Shown here: in pieces, positions 1-6,659 of the stretch
Layout: every line of letters starts with the position of its first letter
Position numbering within the stretch: the stretch's first letter is position 1
Origin: Micromonosporaceae bacterium
Lineage (GTDB): Bacteria; Actinomycetota; Actinomycetes; Mycobacteriales; Micromonosporaceae
NCBI GenBank assembly: GCA_017354595.1
Contig: JAFMQQ010000057.1
Location: forward strand, 1-10,212
Reading direction: 5' to 3'
DNA: 10,212 bases
Program-made: the position numbers and the translations under genes
The notes under the pieces: generated by a model
Database searches by the model: none
Told to the model about the DNA's origin: nothing
The model's input: the letters and a program-made list of their open reading frames with translations, nothing else

Positions 1-1
1 A

Positions 2-271
2 GAGGTCGTCGCGGCGCAGGCGGTGGCGGCCAGCCGGCGGGTGGCGCTGGCCCGGCAGGTGCACAACGACCTGGTACGGGACGCCCTCGCGGTACGGCGC
101 CGTCGGCTGGTACGCGTGCTGCGACTGGCCCGCAAGCACCCGGAGCCCAGCTACTTCGACGTGGACGACCCGATCCTGGACGCCGATGGTCCTGCCGAGG
201 ATGCACCGGGCGAGGATGCACCGGGCGAGGATGCCGACCACCCCGACGATCGTGAGGCCACCGAGGTCTGA
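2..271 (+). CDS. C-terminal part of a LemA-like conserved protein (5' end outside window)
   Basis: An open frame enters from the left edge and stops at TGA 269-271; 89 residues are visible. The segment contains ARQVHNDLVRDA, followed by a run of arginines and then HPEPSYFDVDDP. The ARQ..ND.V pattern resembles the conserved 'FARQ-YND-V' stretch of LemA-type helical membrane-anchored proteins. From memory, actinomycetes often have a membrane-anchored helical protein with a similar C-terminus (ARRFHNDAVR, then a basic stretch, then an acidic end) just upstream of pdxS, sometimes labelled NUDIX hydrolase or hypothetical. The function is unknown. The tail after about residue 60 is acidic, low-complexity and carries a small tandem repeat, so it is probably disordered. 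The reading frame is well supported; the family assignment is tentative because the N-terminal domain and any membrane segment lie outside the window. Confidence 0.6.
   Translation, partial: EVVAAQAVAASRRVALARQVHNDLVRDALAVRRRRLVRVLRLARKHPEPSYFDVDDPILDADGPAEDAPGEDAPGEDADHPDDREATEV
197..234 (+). repeat. 15-bp tandem repeat, about 2.5 copies, within a coding tail
   Basis: The unit GAGGATGCACCGGGC occurs at 197-211 and 212-226 and is followed by a partial third copy, GAGGATGC. It encodes E-D-A-P-G twice in the acidic C-terminal tail of the LemA-like gene. The unit is a multiple of three, so a change in copy number would alter the tail length without shifting the frame. Confidence 0.85.
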
Positions 272-301
272 TTGGCGCTCTGCCCGAGGTCCACCCGGCG
301 A

Positions 302-307
302 TAGCCT
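302..307 (+). promoter_or_regulatory. -10 box (TAGCCT) of a probable leaderless pdxS promoter
   Basis: TAGCCT fits the actinobacterial TANNNT -10 pattern and ends seven bases before the pdxS ATG at 315, so transcription would begin at or next to the start codon. No purine-rich ribosome binding site lies in the ten bases before that ATG, which agrees with a leaderless mRNA. I see no convincing -35 box at the usual distance. Confidence 0.45.
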
Positions 308-314
308 GGTTGCC

Positions 315-1241
315 ATGTCCGATCAGCAGATCTCCGACCAGCCCACGCCCGCCCAGCCTTCGGTCACGGGTACCGCTCGGGTCAAGCGGGGCATGGCCGA
401 GATGCTCAAGGGCGGCGTGATCATGGACGTGGTCACGCCGGAGCAGGCGAAGATCGCCGAAGACGCCGGCGCCGTCGCGGTGATGGCGCTGGAGCGGGTA
501 CCGGCGGACATCCGCGCACAGGGCGGGGTGGCCCGGATGAGCGACCCCGACCTGATCGACGGGATCATCCGTGCGGTCTCCATCCCGGTGATGGCCAAGG
601 CCCGCATCGGCCACTTCGTCGAGGCGCAGGTGCTCCAGGCGCTCGGCGTGGACTACGTGGACGAGTCCGAGGTGCTGACCCCGGCCGACTACGCGCACCA
701 CGTGGACAAGTGGGCCTTCACGGTGCCCTTCGTCTGCGGGGCGACCAACCTGGGCGAGGCGCTGCGCCGCATCGCCGAGGGTGCGGCGATGATCCGCTCC
801 AAGGGCGAGGCGGGCACCGGGGATGTCTCCAACGCGACCACGCACATGCGCCAGATCCGGGCGGAGATCCGCCGGCTGGTCGGGCTGTCCCGGGACGAGC
901 TCTACACCGTCGCCAAGGAGCTGCAGGCGCCGTACGACCTGGTTCGCGAGGTCGCCGAGACCGGCACGCTGCCGGTGGTGCTGTTCACCGCGGGCGGTAT
1001 CGCCACCCCGGCGGACGCCGCGATGATGATGCAACTGGGCGCCGACGGTGTCTTCGTCGGCTCGGGCATCTTCAAGTCCGGTGACCCGGCCAAGCGTGCC
1101 GAGGCGATCGTCAAGGCGACCACCTTCTACGACGATCCTGACGTGATCGCGAAGGTTTCCCGGGGACTCGGCGAGGCGATGGTCGGAATCAACGTGGCCG
1201 ATGTACCGCAGCCGCACCGTCTCGCCGAGCGCGGTTGGTGA
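315..1241 (+). CDS. pdxS: Pyridoxal 5'-phosphate synthase, lyase subunit PdxS
   Basis: PdxS makes pyridoxal 5'-phosphate (vitamin B6) from ribose 5-phosphate, glyceraldehyde 3-phosphate and ammonia supplied by PdxT. It is a cytosolic (beta/alpha)8-barrel that forms a dodecamer decorated with PdxT. The 308-residue product is close to the family's usual length of about 295-305, with an unconserved N-terminal tail of some 20 residues. Visible catalytic features are the Asp in MDVV (D38), the first Schiff-base lysine in VMAKARIGH (K95), the second lysine in MIRSKGEAGTG (K163), and the phosphate-binding glycines in TAGGIATPADA and FVGSGIFKSGDP. The ATG at 315 is chosen because the preceding 43 codons of the same frame overlap the upstream gene and look nothing like PdxS, and because a -10 box lies just before it. 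The stop overlaps the pdxT start, so the two subunits are probably translationally coupled. Confidence 0.98.
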   Translation: MSDQQISDQPTPAQPSVTGTARVKRGMAEMLKGGVIMDVVTPEQAKIAEDAGAVAVMALERVPADIRAQGGVARMSDPDLIDGIIRAVSIPVMAKARIGHFVEAQVLQALGVDYVDESEVLTPADYAHHVDKWAFTVPFVCGATNLGEALRRIAEGAAMIRSKGEAGTGDVSNATTHMRQIRAEIRRLVGLSRDELYTVAKELQAPYDLVREVAETGTLPVVLFTAGGIATPADAAMMMQLGADGVFVGSGIFKSGDPAKRAEAIVKATTFYDDPDVIAKVSRGLGEAMVGINVADVPQPHRLAERGW

Positions 1242-1918
1242 GCGGGCAGCCGTCGATCGGGGTGCTCGCGCTGCAGGGCGACGTACGCGAGCACCTGCGG
1301 ATGCTGGCCGCCTGCGGCGCCCGGCCCCGACCGGTACGCCGCCCCAGCGAGCTGGACGACGTGGCGGCCCTGGTGATCCCGGGCGGCGAATCCACCACGA
1401 TCAGCAAGCTGGCGCTCGACTTCGGCCTGACCGACCCGATCCGCAAGCGCATCGCGGGCGGCATGCCCGGGTACGGCTCCTGTGCCGGGATGGTGATGCT
1501 CGCCGCCGAGGTACTCGACGGCCGGCCGGACCAGGTCGGCTTCGGCGGTATCGAGATGACCGTGCGGCGCAACGCCTTCGGTCGCCAGGTCGACTCGTTC
1601 GAGGCGCCGGTGGTGCTCGGCGGGCTCGGTGGCGCCGGCGCGGCGGCCGAGCCGTTGCGCGCGGTGTTCATCCGGGCGCCCTGGGTGGAGCGGGTCGGCC
1701 CCGGGGTCGCGGTACTGGGCCGGGTCGCCAGTACTGGCGCGCCCCGGGCGAGCACGCCCCAGTCGGGCGCTGCCCCGGACGGTAGGATTGTCGCGGTTCG
1801 GCAGGGGAGTCTGCTCGCGACCGCCTTCCACCCAGAGTTGACCGGTGATCTTCGTGTACACCGGCTCTTCGTGGAGATGGCGCGCGAGGTGGATCACGCG
1901 GCACGGTCGGAGGATTGA
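1238..1918 (+). CDS. pdxT: Pyridoxal 5'-phosphate synthase, glutaminase subunit PdxT
   Basis: PdxT is the class I glutamine amidotransferase that hydrolyses glutamine and channels ammonia to PdxS. The 226-residue product shows the N-terminal IGVLALQGDVREH, the oxyanion loop IPGGESTTI (residues 47-55), the nucleophile in GSCAGM (C82), the family signature RRNAFGRQVDSFE, FIRAP, and the catalytic His-Glu pair in AFHPEL (H198, E200), so the triad is intact. It is longer than the usual 190-200 residues because of two Gly/Ala/Pro-rich insertions, around GGLGGAGAAAEP and STGAPRASTPQSGAAPDG; both look like surface loops. The GTG at 1238 gives a GTGA overlap with the pdxS stop. An in-frame TTG one codon earlier is also possible but would add only one residue. 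Confidence 0.97.
   Translation: MSGQPSIGVLALQGDVREHLRMLAACGARPRPVRRPSELDDVAALVIPGGESTTISKLALDFGLTDPIRKRIAGGMPGYGSCAGMVMLAAEVLDGRPDQVGFGGIEMTVRRNAFGRQVDSFEAPVVLGGLGGAGAAAEPLRAVFIRAPWVERVGPGVAVLGRVASTGAPRASTPQSGAAPDGRIVAVRQGSLLATAFHPELTGDLRVHRLFVEMAREVDHAARSED
1909..1913 (+). promoter_or_regulatory. Ribosome binding site of yebC (GGAGG)
   Basis: A perfect GGAGG lies within the last codons of pdxT, six bases before the yebC ATG. It fixes the yebC start at 1920 instead of any earlier in-frame codon. Confidence 0.85.
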
Positions 1919-1919
1919 C

Positions 1920-2672
1920 ATGTCCGGGCACTCGAAGTGGGCGACGACCAAGCACAAGAAGGCGGTCGTCGATGCCAAGCGGGGCAAGCTCTTCGCCCGG
2001 CTGATCAAGAACGTCGAGGTGGCGGCGCGCACCGGCGGTGGAGACCCGGCCGGCAACCCGACGCTGTTCGACGCGATCCAGAAGGCCAAGAAGAACTCGG
2101 TACCCAACGACAACATCGACCGGGCGGTCAAGCGCGGTTCCGGCCAGGAGGCGGGCGCGGCCGACTATCAGACGGTCACCTACGAGGGGTACGGCCCGAG
2201 CGGCGTCGCGCTGCTCATCGAGTGCCTGACCGACAACCGGAACCGGGCCGCGACGGAGGTGCGCATCGCGCTGACCCGCAACGGCGGCAACCTCGCCGAC
2301 GCCGGAAGCGTGGCATACCTGTTCACCCGTAAGGGTGTGGTGCTCGTCCCGCACGCCGGCTTCTCCGAGGACGACGTGCTCGGCGCCGTGCTGGACGCCG
2401 GTGCCGAGGAGGTCAACGACCTGGGCGAGGCGTTCGAGGTGGTCTCTGAACCCACCGACCTGGTGGCGGTACGCACGGCGTTGCAGAGCGCCGGCATCGA
2501 GTACGAGTCGGCCGAGTCCTCCTTCGTCCCGAGCGTGACGGTGGCGTTGGACGAGGACGGCGCGCGCAAGGTGTTCCGTCTCATCGATGCCCTGGAAGAC
2601 TGCGATGACGTGCAGAACGTCTACGCGAACTTCGACGTGAGCGACGAGATCATGGAGACGGTCGGCGCCTGA
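1920..2672 (+). CDS. yebC: YebC/PmpR family regulatory protein
   Basis: This is a 250-residue YebC-family protein (TACO1/PmpR superfamily), cytosolic, and of the usual length. It begins with the hallmark MSGHSKWATTKHKK and continues with RGKLFARLIKNVEVAARTGGGDPAGNP, KNSVPNDNIDRAVKRG, YEGYGPSGVALLIECLTDN and NGGNLADAGSVAYLF, which are the conserved blocks of domains 1 and 2. Domain 3 (about 160-250) ends in DCDDVQNVYANFDV. Family members have been described as DNA-binding transcription regulators; more recent work links some to relief of ribosome stalling, so the molecular role here is not settled. A single base separates it from pdxT, and it has its own strong ribosome binding site, so it is probably the last gene of a pdxS-pdxT-yebC operon. 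In many actinobacteria ruvC follows yebC; here it does not. The 3' end overlaps the convergent phosphotransferase gene by 23 bp. Confidence 0.96.
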   Translation: MSGHSKWATTKHKKAVVDAKRGKLFARLIKNVEVAARTGGGDPAGNPTLFDAIQKAKKNSVPNDNIDRAVKRGSGQEAGAADYQTVTYEGYGPSGVALLIECLTDNRNRAATEVRIALTRNGGNLADAGSVAYLFTRKGVVLVPHAGFSEDDVLGAVLDAGAEEVNDLGEAFEVVSEPTDLVAVRTALQSAGIEYESAESSFVPSVTVALDEDGARKVFRLIDALEDCDDVQNVYANFDVSDEIMETVGA

Positions 2673-3609
2673 GCACGTCGCTGACCTCGGGGCTGGCCAG
2701 TTGCGCGACGCACCAGGCGAAGTGGCCGTCGCTGCCGTCGCTGGTGAAGGCGTTGCTGGTCGCCACGGCGTACGCGGCGCGGTAGAGCACCAGCACCTCG
2801 ACCGGGTAGCCGAGTTCGTCGGCCAACCGTCGGGTGAGCTGGCCGGTGATCTGCGCGGCATGCGGGCCGTACATGTTCATCACGGCCGCACTGATCGCGG
2901 CGTCGAACCGTGGATCGCCGGCGGTGGTGAGGAAGCCGAAGTCCAGGACCGCGGTCGGCCTGGCCGCCTCATCCACCAGAATGTTCGGTCCGAACAGGTC
3001 GCCGTGCAGTACGGTCGGGGCCACCGGTGGCAACCGGGTCAGCCGCTGTGCCAACTCACCGAGCCGGTCGTCGAAATCGGGTACGTGTGAGCGCAGCAGG
3101 TCGCCGAAGCGGGCCGCCCGGCGGAGCAGCAGGGCGACCAGCGCGCTGGAGAAGTCCGCCGCACCGGCCCAGAACGGTTGCTGTTCATCGAGTACGGCGA
3201 GCCGGCGCATGTTCTCGGTACCGGCGACGCCGGCCAGGGCCCGCAACACAGCGACCAGGCAGTCGATCGCGGCCGGATCCAGTGCCCGGTCGTCGGCGGA
3301 CAAGCGGCGCTGCAACGGCTCTCCGGCGAGTTCCCGTTCATAGCTGACCGCGGTGCCGTCGACCTCCTCCACCGCGACGACCACCGGGGTCGCAAACGGC
3401 ACGCCGGCACTCGCGACGTCGGCGTAGAACCCTTGCATGGCAAGGAGTTCTGGCACCCGGCGGCGTTCCCAGACCTTGCCGATCATCCCGCCACCGAGGC
3501 GGTACACCGCACCCTCCACGCCGGCGGCGAGAGGTTGGGCATCCGGATATCCGGCACGGGTGAAATGGGACAGCCACCGCCCGGTGTGGTCCTGGATGGA
3601 CACCGCCAC
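2650..3609 (-). CDS. APH-fold phosphotransferase (aminoglycoside phosphotransferase/choline kinase family)
   Basis: This is a 319-residue kinase of the APH superfamily. Small-molecule kinases of this fold transfer phosphate from ATP to hydroxyls of antibiotics, sugars, amino acids or choline; the substrate here cannot be read from the sequence. Visible motifs are a glycine-rich stretch (AAGVEGAVYRLGGG, about 28-41), a candidate ATP-binding lysine in IGKVW (K45), an acidic/hydrophobic hinge at VSYERELAGEPL, the catalytic loop VLHGDLFGPNILVD (H202, D204, N209) and the metal-binding VLDFGF (D223). The GTG start at 3609 is preceded by GGAAGGGG five bases away. The frame stays open much further upstream, but that part is antisense to the acetyltransferase and resembles nothing. 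It diverges from the acetyltransferase over 54 bp and runs tail to tail into yebC with a 23-bp overlap. There is no evidence that it confers resistance. The fold is well supported. Confidence 0.88.
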   Translation of the reverse strand: MAVSIQDHTGRWLSHFTRAGYPDAQPLAAGVEGAVYRLGGGMIGKVWERRRVPELLAMQGFYADVASAGVPFATPVVVAVEEVDGTAVSYERELAGEPLQRRLSADDRALDPAAIDCLVAVLRALAGVAGTENMRRLAVLDEQQPFWAGAADFSSALVALLLRRAARFGDLLRSHVPDFDDRLGELAQRLTRLPPVAPTVLHGDLFGPNILVDEAARPTAVLDFGFLTTAGDPRFDAAISAAVMNMYGPHAAQITGQLTRRLADELGYPVEVLVLYRAAYAVATSNAFTSDGSDGHFAWCVAQLASPEVSDVLRRRPSP

Positions 3610-3663
3610 GTACGCCCCTTCCCGCCGGCGCCTGCCGGCGCGGTTGCGGCAGACTGGACCTCG
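3610..3663. promoter_or_regulatory. Divergent intergenic region with a 7-bp inverted repeat
   Basis: These 54 bases must hold the starts of both divergent genes. They contain the phosphotransferase ribosome binding site (complement of 3615-3622) and an inverted repeat, CGCCGGC (3623-3629) and GCCGGCG (3634-3640), around a 4-base centre. CAGACT at 3650-3655 ends eight bases before the acetyltransferase ATG and could be a weak -10 box of a leaderless transcript; no ribosome binding site is apparent for that gene. The repeat could be a shared operator, but it is short and GC-rich and may be chance. Confidence 0.3.
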
Positions 3664-4197
3664 ATGCGTACCGAGGCACCGCACATCCGGGAGCTGACCC
3701 CGCGCGACCCGCACCGGCTTGCGGCCGCCTTCGCCGCTGTCGGTTGGCCCGGCAAGAGCGTGGCGCAGTACCAGCGGTACCTTGCCGAGCAGCGATCCGG
3801 ACACAGGCTGGTGTTTCTGGCCGAGTGGGAGGACCAACCGCTCGGGTATGTCTGCGTGCTGTGGCACAGCGACTATGCCCCGTTCCGCAACGAGGGTATC
3901 CCGGAGATCGTGGACTTCAATGTGCTCCCGGCGTACCGGCGCCGCGGCGTGGGTACCGCGCTGATGGACGCCGCCGAGCAGACCATCGCCCAGCGCTGCG
4001 ACCGGGCCGGCCTGGGCTGCGGGCTGTACGCGGACTACGGGCCGGCGCTGCGCCTGTACCTGCGCCGCGGGTACCTGCCGGATGGCCGGGGGATCAGCTA
4101 CGACCGGCGGACGGTCGAGCCGGGCCAGTCGGTGCGCATCGACGACTCCGCCGCGCTCATGTTGATCAAGAGGCTGCACCCCACACCGGCGTGGTGA
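3664..4197 (+). CDS. GNAT-family N-acetyltransferase
   Basis: This is a 177-residue single-domain GCN5-related N-acetyltransferase, of normal length for the family, probably cytosolic. It would move an acetyl group from acetyl-CoA to an amine of unknown identity. Residues 81-100 (EIVDFNVLPAYRRRGVGTAL) form beta4 and the acetyl-CoA pyrophosphate loop, with R-R-R-G-V-G as the P-loop-like motif A. The stretch GPALRLYLRRGYLPDG near 126-141 is the usual motif B, with a Tyr at the position that often protonates the CoA thiolate. The ATG at 3664 starts the alignable part (HIRELTPRDPHRLAAAF). The frame extends upstream, but only as antisense to the phosphotransferase. The divergent pairing with a phosphotransferase suggests a common physiological setting, but I cannot name a substrate. 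The stop lies 13 bases before the first operator-like repeat of the efflux cassette. Confidence 0.9.
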   Translation: MRTEAPHIRELTPRDPHRLAAAFAAVGWPGKSVAQYQRYLAEQRSGHRLVFLAEWEDQPLGYVCVLWHSDYAPFRNEGIPEIVDFNVLPAYRRRGVGTALMDAAEQTIAQRCDRAGLGCGLYADYGPALRLYLRRGYLPDGRGISYDRRTVEPGQSVRIDDSAALMLIKRLHPTPAW

Positions 4198-4210
4198 GAC
4201 TCACTTTCTT

Positions 4211-4227
4211 TACGGAACGGTTCCGTA
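4211..4227. promoter_or_regulatory. Operator-like palindrome O1 upstream of the MFS promoter
   Basis: TACGGAACGGTTCCGTA is a perfect 8+1+8 palindrome with a single central base. Read from 4210 to 4228, it matches the second repeat (O2, reverse strand 4274-4256) at 16 of 19 positions. Its centre lies 46 bp from the centre of O2. Its size and symmetry fit a TetR-dimer site, and a tetR gene sits in the same cassette. Confidence 0.7.
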
Positions 4228-4242
4228 TCGCGCCGGTTGCCC

Positions 4243-4272
4243 TTAGGCTCGTGCAATACGAAACCGTACCGT
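4243..4272 (+). promoter_or_regulatory. Probable promoter of the MFS-tetR cassette
   Basis: TTAGGC (4243-4248) and TACCGT (4267-4272) are spaced by 18 bp, compatible with a vegetative promoter. The predicted start of transcription, near 4279, leaves a short leader that holds the GGGGG ribosome binding site at 4281-4285. The -10 box lies inside palindrome O2, so a bound repressor would block polymerase. An alternative -35 (TTGCCC, 4237-4242) has a poorer spacing. Confidence 0.45.
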
Positions 4273-4276
4273 ATTG
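4254..4276. promoter_or_regulatory. Operator-like inverted repeat O2 overlapping the -10 box
   Basis: CAATACG (4254-4260) and CGTATTG (4270-4276) form a 7-bp inverted repeat with a 9-base centre. On the reverse strand its core reads ATACGGTACGGTTTCGTAT, nearly the same as O1. It covers the predicted -10 box and ends 15 bases before the transporter start. It is most simply read as the main repressor site. Confidence 0.7.
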
Positions 4277-4291
4277 AATCGGGGGAAGAGC

Positions 4292-5881
4292 GTGGCTCAA
4301 GTTCCACCACATACCGGCCACCCGCGACGCTGGGCCGTTCTCAGCGTCCTCGTGGTCAGCCTCGTCGTCGTGATCCTCGACAACACCGTGCTCAACGTCG
4401 CCTTGCGGGTGATCGCCGATCCGCACCGTGGCCTGGGCGCGACGCAGAGTCAGTTGGAGTGGGCGGTCAACGCCTACACGTTGGTCTTCGCCGGGTTGCT
4501 GTTCACCTGGGGAGTGGTAGGCGACCGGTGGGGGCGCAAGAAGAGCCTGCTGCTCGGCCTGGCCCTGTTCGGCCTCGCATCGCTCGCATCCGGATATGCG
4601 CAGGACCCCGCTCAGCTGATCGCGGCCCGAGCGGCGATGGGCGTCGGCGGCGCGGCCGTGATGCCGGCGACGCTGTCGATCATTTCGAACGTATTCGATC
4701 CGCGCGAGCGGGCCAGGGCGATCGGGATCTGGGCGGGCGCGGTCGGGCTCGGCGTAGCGGTCGGACCGATCGTGGGCGGGCTGCTGCTGGAGCACTTCTG
4801 GTGGGGTTCGGTCTTCATGATCAATGTACCGGTCGTGCTGGCCGGGATCGTCGCCGTCGGGTTGATTGTGCCCGAGTCCCGTGACCCCAGGCCGGGCCGG
4901 GTGGACGTCGCAGGCGTGCTGCTGTCCATCGCCGGGCTGGTGGCCCTGGTCTACGGCATCATCCAGATCGGAGACGAGGGCTTCCGGGCGCCGACCGCGT
5001 GGGGACCGCTGTTCGCCTCGGTCGCCATCCTGATCGGGTTCGTGGTACTGGAACGGCGGTTGACCTTCCCGTCGCTGGACGTGCGGCTGTTCCGGAACCC
5101 GCGGTTCTCCGCCGCGGTCGGTGCGACCGGACTGGTCTTCCTGGCGGCGATGGGTACCTTCTTCTTCCTCGCCTTCTACCTGCAGCTCGTGCGTGGGTAC
5201 ACGCCGCTTGAGGCGGGTCTGGTGAGCACACCGTTCGCGCTGGCCCAGCTGGTCTTCGCGCCGAGCAGCGCCGCCATGGTGCGTCGCTTCGGGCCGAAGG
5301 CGGTCTGCGCGGCCGGTACCGCATTGTTGACCATCTCCCTGGCGGCACTGATCGCGGTCGGCGTGGATACGCCGATCTGGGTGGTCTGCGCCGTCTTCTT
5401 CATCCAGGGCGTGGGCATGGCGAACGTGATCCCGCCCAGCACTGAATCGATCATGGCGAGCGTGCCGCGGGAGAAGGCGGGCGTGGGTTCCGCCGTGGGC
5501 AACACGATCCGGCAGGTGGGCGGCGCCCTCGGGGTGGCGATCCTGGGTTCGGTCGTCTCCGCGGTGTACCGGAACCAGATCGCTGAGCACCTCACCGGCC
5601 TGCCGCCGGCTGCCAGGGGTACGGCGGGGAGTTCGATCTCCGGCGCCTACGCGGTCGCGAACGGGGGCGGCACGGCCGGTACCGGGAACCCCGGTGCTCT
5701 GCTGCACGCCAGCAACGACGCGTTCCTGACCGGGATGCACACCGCCGCGTTCGTCGCGGCCGCGGTCGGGGTAGTGGGACTGGTCATCGTGCTGGCCTGG
5801 CTGCCGAGCCACTCCGCGGTACACCCACACGTCACGGAGAGCGTGGACCCGTCCCGCGAGTTGGAACTCGCGGAGGCGTAG
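4292..5881 (+). CDS. MFS drug-efflux transporter, DHA2 (14-TM, EmrB/QacA type)
   Basis: This is a 529-residue inner-membrane drug:H+ antiporter of the DHA2 family, of usual length, with hydrophobic stretches along the whole chain consistent with 14 membrane segments. Motifs: D1 in TM1 (LDNTVLNVAL, 29-38), LEWAVNAYTLVFAG in TM2, motif A in the following loop (GVVGDRWGRKKSLLLG, about 74-89), arginine-bearing TM4 (IAARAAMGVGGAAVMPATLS), and the antiporter motif C in TM5 (GAVGLGVAVGPIVGG, 149-163). The last 25 residues are polar. Substrates cannot be inferred. The GTG at 4292 has GGGGG six bases upstream; an earlier in-frame TTG at 4274 lies inside the operator and is less likely. Thirteen bases separate the stop from tetR. 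Valine GTA codon context differs from that of the core genes (3 of 7 followed by C, against 16 of 16), a weak hint of a different history. Confidence 0.95.
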   Translation: MAQVPPHTGHPRRWAVLSVLVVSLVVVILDNTVLNVALRVIADPHRGLGATQSQLEWAVNAYTLVFAGLLFTWGVVGDRWGRKKSLLLGLALFGLASLASGYAQDPAQLIAARAAMGVGGAAVMPATLSIISNVFDPRERARAIGIWAGAVGLGVAVGPIVGGLLLEHFWWGSVFMINVPVVLAGIVAVGLIVPESRDPRPGRVDVAGVLLSIAGLVALVYGIIQIGDEGFRAPTAWGPLFASVAILIGFVVLERRLTFPSLDVRLFRNPRFSAAVGATGLVFLAAMGTFFFLAFYLQLVRGYTPLEAGLVSTPFALAQLVFAPSSAAMVRRFGPKAVCAAGTALLTISLAALIAVGVDTPIWVVCAVFFIQGVGMANVIPPSTESIMASVPREKAGVGSAVGNTIRQVGGALGVAILGSVVSAVYRNQIAEHLTGLPPAARGTAGSSISGAYAVANGGGTAGTGNPGALLHASNDAFLTGMHTAAFVAAAVGVVGLVIVLAWLPSHSAVHPHVTESVDPSRELELAEA

Positions 5882-5894
5882 CGGAACAGCGACA

Positions 5895-6524
5895 ATGTCG
5901 GACATGGCGATGTACGCCGACGCGGTGCCGGCCGGTCAGGAGCGCAAGGCTCCTGGCCGGCCGCGCAGCGCCCGCGCCGATGAGGCGATCATCGACGCCG
6001 TGCTGGACCTGCTCGCCGCCGGTACGCCGGCGGGCGAACTCTCGATGGAAGCGGTCGCCGCCAAGGCCGGGGTGGGCAAGGCGACGATCTACCGGCGCTG
6101 GCCGAACAAGGAGGCCTTGATCGTCGACGCGGTCGGCACGGTCAAGGGCGAGGTGCCGGAGCTCGCCGGCGAGTCGCTCCGCGAGGACCTGCTCGCACTG
6201 CTACTGCCCACCAGGAAGGCGCGAGCGACCCGGGCCGGCCAGATCGTGCCCTGCCTGCTCTCCGAGTTCGCCCGCAATCCGGAGCTCAACCGGTGCTGGC
6301 AGCGGCTGCTCGAGCCGCGCCGCGAGGCGCTGCGCGAGGTCCTGCGCCGGGGCATCGCCCGGGGCGAGATACGGCCGGACGTGGACCTGGAAGTCGTGTC
6401 GACGATGCTCAGCGCGACGCTGTTCGCACAGCGGTCACTGGGCTGGAATCCACATCTGGCCCAGGCAGACCTCGCCGAACGCCTGGTCGACACGACGCTG
6501 GCGATGGTTTGCCGGAAGGACTGA
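5895..6524 (+). CDS. TetR-family transcriptional repressor
   Basis: This is a 209-residue TetR-family regulator. After a disordered start containing the basic APGRPRSARADE, the DNA-binding domain runs over about 28-75: helix 1 EAIIDAVLDLLAAG, then the helix-turn-helix LSMEAVAAKAGVGKATIYRRWPNKEALI, an almost textbook TetR HTH. The C-terminal ligand/dimerisation domain (about 80-209), with GEIRPDVDLEVVSTMLSATLFAQRSL, looks like the TetR_C_11 type; that sub-assignment is from memory. It is co-directional with and directly behind the transporter, so it most likely represses the cassette, itself included, through O1 and O2 and is released by a pump substrate. The ATG at 5895 has only a weak GGAA eight bases before it; ATGs at 5904 and 5910 are possible and would remove three or five residues. 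Confidence 0.94.
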   Translation: MSDMAMYADAVPAGQERKAPGRPRSARADEAIIDAVLDLLAAGTPAGELSMEAVAAKAGVGKATIYRRWPNKEALIVDAVGTVKGEVPELAGESLREDLLALLLPTRKARATRAGQIVPCLLSEFARNPELNRCWQRLLEPRREALREVLRRGIARGEIRPDVDLEVVSTMLSATLFAQRSLGWNPHLAQADLAERLVDTTLAMVCRKD

Positions 6525-6659
6525 CCGGCCCGGCTTGCGCGTCGCCGCATCCGGCTACATCGGCGTCCACAGTAGAGCGACCGGTTCGCCGGACGGTGCC
6601 GTGTGGAAACGCCGCACAGCCCACCGGTACCGGATCGCCCGGTCGCGGCCGGAAGCGTC

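Noticed and set aside
186..314. Earlier ATG for pdxS at 186
   Set aside because: It would overlap the upstream gene and add 43 Arg/Pro-rich residues not seen in PdxS; a -10 box lies directly before ATG 315.
1127..2861. Long minus-strand open frames opposite pdxT and yebC
   Set aside because: They overlap conserved genes along their full length and encode Arg/Pro/Gly-rich sequence with no motifs.
3178..3663. N-terminal extension of the acetyltransferase frame from 3178
   Set aside because: It is antisense to the phosphotransferase and shows no GNAT features; the GNAT-like sequence begins at ATG 3664.
3610..4179. N-terminal extension of the phosphotransferase frame up to 4179
   Set aside because: The extension is antisense to the acetyltransferase and is not APH-like; a good ribosome binding site precedes GTG 3609.
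4274..4291. TTG 4274 as the start of the MFS gene
   Set aside because: It falls inside operator O2 and before the predicted transcription start; GTG 4292 has a well-placed GGGGG.
4166..5905. A 579-codon open frame on the minus strand opposite the MFS transporter
   Set aside because: Its product is rich in Asp, Arg, His and Gln with no domain-like hydrophobic pattern, as expected for the antisense of a high-GC gene with G/C third positions. The + strand frame encodes a textbook transporter.
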